From NCBI GenBank assembly GCA_907165275.2, contig OU015668.1, positions 7,311,658 to 7,375,657 on the forward strand: a DNA stretch of 64,000 nt, in the 5' to 3' direction. How positions within the stretch are numbered: position 1 is the stretch's first letter; every line of letters begins with the position of its first letter. This document shows positions 26,541 to 32,500 of this stretch, in pieces. Below the pieces are notes generated by a model. It was given only the letters and a program-made list of their open reading frames with translations. It was not told the origin of the DNA and ran no database searches. Origin of the DNA: Zygaena filipendulae. Lineage: Eukaryota > Arthropoda > Insecta > Lepidoptera > Zygaenidae. Both the position numbers and the translations under genes were made by a program.

Positions 26541-29500
26541 CATTTATTTGCTGAACATGGTGTACAGGATGTTACATAGAAATTCGAGGCGCATATTCGC
26601 TGTATTGGCATGCAAATTTTTTCCACTATAAAGTAATATTATAATATAGACGTTACTCATTTAAAAATTTTTAGTGCCTGTACTACTTTCTAGTTGAGAA
26701 TCAGTCGACTAGCACCTAACGGTGAATTCCGACAGCCTCACTTGAAAGCCATTTCCCATTCTAAGGTGTGTTTACATTGTTCGACTACACCATTACATAA
26801 CATCAAGTGACCTGCCAGCATAAATGGCATATAATTTTTACAAGAATATGAAGACCAACTTACAGTATATACCATAACCCCGCGCTATATGGTTAGCAAC
26901 AGGCAATTTGTGGAAACTATGAAGAATAGCAATCTCCTCTGGATCTATACGACGAGACTTTAAGTCATTAATTATCTTTTTCACTGAATCTTCCCTTCGA
27001 CCCGAAGCTGTCACTAAATATGGTAAGTCGCAGGCGTAGCGTTCAATATTCTTAAAAAGTCATACAAAAACATTAATTAAACAATTATTTCTTGGAAATT
27101 AATAAGCCATAATATTCCACTTTTTCTTTCTGTCTAATATGTCATGCTCAATGCTCATGTTATTAAGAGGTCACCTGAGCCTGGTTCTGTAAATAGGTAT
27201 ATATACTCACTTTTAATGAGCGGCTACATTTTTAGCACAATTTTGTTACCTTTGGTTTGAATTGTCCCTGAAGAAGCACATGCCCATTGACTCCAGTAAA
27301 TGAGAACTGATTCAAAGCTGCGTAAGAACGCTGGAATGGCTGATGGTCGGTGACAATGCGCATCCTACCCTCACGAAGACCAGTGACGTCATCACGAGGA
27401 GTACTACAGTTTAAGTTAGCTGCTATTTGTCCTCTATGGTATGCTAAAAGAACCTACACAAAGAAAACAAGTCAATACCAACTGTCCTCTGTGTAACTGT
27501 AACTTCTGGGTTCCCACGAGAATTTATGATGTTTATCATGAAATTCTCTAAATTACGAAATTAGTTTTATACGCATAAATCTTCCTCTTTTAATCATTCT
27601 ATATTTGGTGAAAACCGCATGAAAGTCTGTTCTGTAGTCTTTGAGTTTATCGCAACAGACAGACGAACAGACGCGGCGGAGAATTTTGTTTTATCTCTGT
27701 CCCTTTCTTAAAGAGTACAAAAGCAGCAAAAGTTGCTAAGCAATATAGGTGTCCACATAGTACTACATAATTATCAAAGTATTCATAATCATCTATACAA
27801 TGACACATTTCTGATTTTATGAGCAGGTACTCAATGCTCCATGTTTCAATTACAACTGCTCACACACAATGTCAAATATTTCGCAGCCGGCAGCAAACAG
27901 ATTTTTTTTGGGTTTGTAGTATCTGAATACATAGCGTGCTCATATATACTTATCTGCTTTTGACTGTACCAAACTCTTTAAGTTAGTAAATATAGATAAC
28001 ACAAGTCCAACTTACCTTGATAAGGGCGGACAATCCACAAGCGCCTTCAGTGTATCCGATGTTTGACATAACACTACCAACTAGAAGAGCTTTCGTTCGC
28101 TTATCGCAAAATATTTCATCTATTGCTTCCAGTTCCGATTTATCGCTCCCAGGAATTGCTAAAACACATCTTGTATTAAAATGCATAATAGGAATAGGTG
28201 CTTAAACGCTAAAAGAAACATTTTAGGTAATAGAGTCGTTATTTTATTCATTGGTGGGGAAAGATGGTAGGTCATTTAATCAATTTTTGATCTACAATCG
28301 ACAAGATCGTACCCGGGCAAAGTTCTTGTAAAAATGGATTCTAAGAAATCAAACTAAGCATAATTAATGTTTATGATGTTTATTTAAAAGTTTTTACTAA
28401 TAAGGTGTCCCAGGGGGGGGGGGGGGGGCTCATTGTCCATAAAATAGCCTGGCATCTTTGAGGCATGCTTTCTATAATTTTTTCCGTGTAGTCGCAGGAC
28501 AATGACCTCCATATTTCTTTTTTATGAGACCTCAGCTCGGCGGCGGTGTGGGTATTTTCCCCTCGCAAATTTAGCTTCATCAGTGCCCAAACATGTTCTG
28601 TGGGGTTTGGGTATGGTAACCAATCCAATACATTGATGTGATTTTGAGCTTTCCATGCGGTGGATAGACGAATATGAAGTTTACACCATAACTCATAGAA
28701 TTGATGTGAAACCTCCCTGACGGAATATTACTATGATACAATCAACAACTGCACAGAGAAAAAAAATTCCTATCGTTTTTCGGAAAAGTAAAAAAAATCC
28801 ATAAATTACTGTACTTTTCAGTGATTCATTTGGAGAGCGATTTTCAATAAAACGTAGATAATAATTTTAACCCAACCTTTTCTATTATAAAATTCAACTC
28901 TTCGAGCACCTCTAAGTAAAAAATGCTTGTGATGAATATTACCTGCACCAAATCCTTCCACATATTCTACAAGAGAAGGAGAAAGTTTCGCTTCGTTATA
29001 GAATTCATTTAAAAAATTGACCGTGCAAGTGACGTCACGACCAGGACCAAATTTCTGCCAAAAATTTTCTCCAGCTCCAAAACCCGTCTTCACGTGACGT
29101 AATGACGCATAGATTCTGTTGGTTAAGATATGATAAGATAAACTTTATTCAGAAGGAACAATTACTAAACTAACTAAAACAAAACAAAACTTTATTCGGA
29201 AAAAGAGTTTTCCTCTTTAATGTTTTCTCTAAAATTACCCTTACCTTTTGGCATCTTTGCGTTTTTGAAGGTAAATAACATTGACAGCTTCAGATTCTGA
29301 CTGTCCATCTGCGTTCATGTCATAACACTTTGTTTTCCCATCACGATTGACTGGTATTATTCTTGAAAAAATTAAACCAAAACATTTTAGAATGGGCATG
29401 ATGATGTGACGTCCTTTGAGGCTCAAAGTTTTAATTTTTATTACAAATAAAATTATAAATGATGTTTATTTGGCGTATTATCCTACTAATATTATAAATG

Positions 29501-32500
29501 TGAAAGTGTGGATCTTTGGATGTTTGGATGTTTAAATGTTTGGATGTTTGGATTTTTGGATGTTTGTTACTCAATCACGCAAAAACGATTGAACGGATTT
29601 TGATGAAATTTGGCATGCACGTTTTCAGGGGTACAGAAAAGGACAAAGGGTACTTTTTATCCCAAAATTCCCGCGGGAACTCTGAAATTACCATGGGTGA
29701 AACCGCGGGGCACAGCTAGTAAAATAATACGCTTATAAAATTAGGTTAAAAATATATTAAGAAGCATTGCTGGTAAATATACCCACAATCTATTTTTTGT
29801 GTGTTTGTTGGTGTATACTGTATAACTCATAAACTAAAATAAATAACATGGAAGTTTACATGAACTAAAATGTTAATATTAAGGAGTACTAAGCTTGTGC
29901 TTAGTTTCGATATACCTATCGAAAATTTCGACCAAATCCTCCAACCCGTGCATCTCCTACAGCATTAAAGTCACCAGAAATGACTTACCTCTGGAAAGTA
30001 ATGTATGTTTGTGGATGCAGCAAAACCTTTGAACCGCCTACAATGGCAGAATCGCAATCACCATGAAACATTGCCTGGTAAGCTTTCTCTAGTGCCACGA
30101 TGGAGCTGCAGCAAGCACTGTCGACCACTATGGAGGGACCAATCACATTCAACCAGTAGGATATACGATTGGCGCACATAGCTCGACTGCATCTGTTGGT
30201 TGATTAATGAAAGAACAATGAGATTTCTGTCGTCAAAACACATTAGTACTACTGGGTTACAGTCGGCAGTATCTAAAACATTAGTGGTTGATTAGAGCGG
30301 GGTTTTGATTTTATTGTGTAAAGTAAATAAAGTACTGCAGGGAAAAGCTAAGCGGATAGCAATTCACGAATAAGTCTATTAAATTAAGTGAGGTGTGACA
30401 GACAGCACAGCGGCTCGAGTACCCCGGTAATGTACTCAATTTGATTTAATAATTTGGTTGAGCAGATTCACAGTTCTAAATTAATATTACGTATTGAGAC
30501 TAACGGCCGCACTCAGAGTCGACTTTAATAATTACTTAGTTAAGTATAGATTTTTAAAACAAAATTTCCGTAATCAGAGACGTTCAGTAAATTAATGTTA
30601 ATTGGAATTTAATGAGATGTAACTTAATTAGTTAAATTCCAACTAACACTAATTTATTAAACTTGTCTGATTGCGGCAGTTTTGTTTTAAATATCTATAC
30701 TTAACTAAGTAATCATTAAAGTCGACTCTGAGTGCGGCGGTAGGACGTCAGCTGTCGGAATTAAATTTAAATTAACCCGGAAACTAGCCTATATATTTTA
30801 TTTCACTTTTTTATAATTATAAAATTTATACAACTCTAAAATATTTTTTAAGTACATACATGAGACAGTCTTTACCTCTTTATATCTATATATATAACGT
30901 GTTAATGAATTAACTGTAAATCTGCTACAATCTATTTAAAAAATAAACAAAAATATGATTCAAATATATTTTATGTCAAAAAATTAATACTTTGAAAGTT
31001 ATTCAACATTTGTTTGGAGGTGACCTATCTACGAAATTCCAAGCGCTACGCCCGCACCTATCGGTTCTAATTTTTGTGCTGCGGGCGGCGTACGCGCCAA
31101 ATATTGTATTATAAATAATTTAGATATGGGCTAATAAAAGTGAAAACAATATAACCTATATTAAAACATTTATGTATTTATTTTATAGTTAATTAAAACG
31201 GTAAAAGCAACATAGTGCGATCGATTCGCTAGTTGATTCTGAGCAAACTACTTTCTAGTTTTTTCATTAACACGATGTATATAATATTATATATTGTATT
31301 TATTTTACATTAATTCTACTATAGATTTTATTCAAATACATACATATTAACTAAATATATTTTTATAGCGGGTGGCTGATGGAAATATTTTTGGTATTGT
31401 AAAATCTTCGTTAACTTACCCCAGCATTCCTAGTTTGTCAAAATTGCCGCCGGAGTTGTACGCAGCAGATATTATCATTTTTTCCGTTTCAGAGTGGCTC
31501 GGGGCGATGAAAACACCCACTCGTTTGTTTGAAAGTTCAGTCGGGTTCATTCCTAAATAAATAATAATAATAAACTGAAGATCACACACTTGATTCGTTA
31601 CGTGTCTAGTAAGGGATGAATCCAGTATCTTTTTTTATTATTCTTTCGTTATTTTCGGTAGTAAAAATAGACGGAAGCTACCTCGACACGCCTTCAAGCG
31701 ATCCAACCGCAGTTTCATCGCGGTTGGCTGCCATTGCGGTCAGCCGCTATGCCGCCGCTGCCGCTTCGTAAAGGGGCTAACAAACTGACAACAATACTTT
31801 AATTTAATAATTTATTGCTCTAAAAATCCCTAAAAATTGTCCTTGTCCCTAAAAATCAATAATTTTAATAATTACTCACATTTCTTTCTTTCTTTTCTTA
31901 CGTTTTATATTTAAATTTTGAAATGTATTTTAAACATAAAAATAACTAAAAGGAGATTTCAACAAAGGTAAATACATCCCTACTATCCCTACTAATATTA
32001 TAAATGCGAAAGTAACTCTGTTTGTCTGTCTGTCTGTCTTTCTGTTGCGCTTTCACGCCTTAACGGCTCAACCGTCCATCACGAAATTGCATATACGTTG
32101 TCAGGGGTACAGCAAAGGACATAGGGTACTTTCATCCTGGACTTCCTGCAGGAACTCCGAAATTAACGCGGGTGAAACCGCGGGGAACAGCTAGTAAAAA
32201 ATATAACAAAACACTAAAAATGTTTTGAAAATTGACACTGGTGTACCGATGGATAAATGCCCCTTAAGGACATTTGTACCTCAAAAAATCAGGGCAACTA
32301 TCCTTTTTGATAGAGATATAGATGCCCAAGTATTTTTTTAAGTAAATTAAAAAAGAGCAATTATTTACATCTAGATAAAAATTATAACGGAATTTATTAC
32401 TACTTATAAAGTTATACATCGGCAAATGCTAGATAACCTTTAAATTTTTGACGTGTTCGTCAAGTTTGCTGCGGAGATAATTAGTCACACGAGCGCAACA

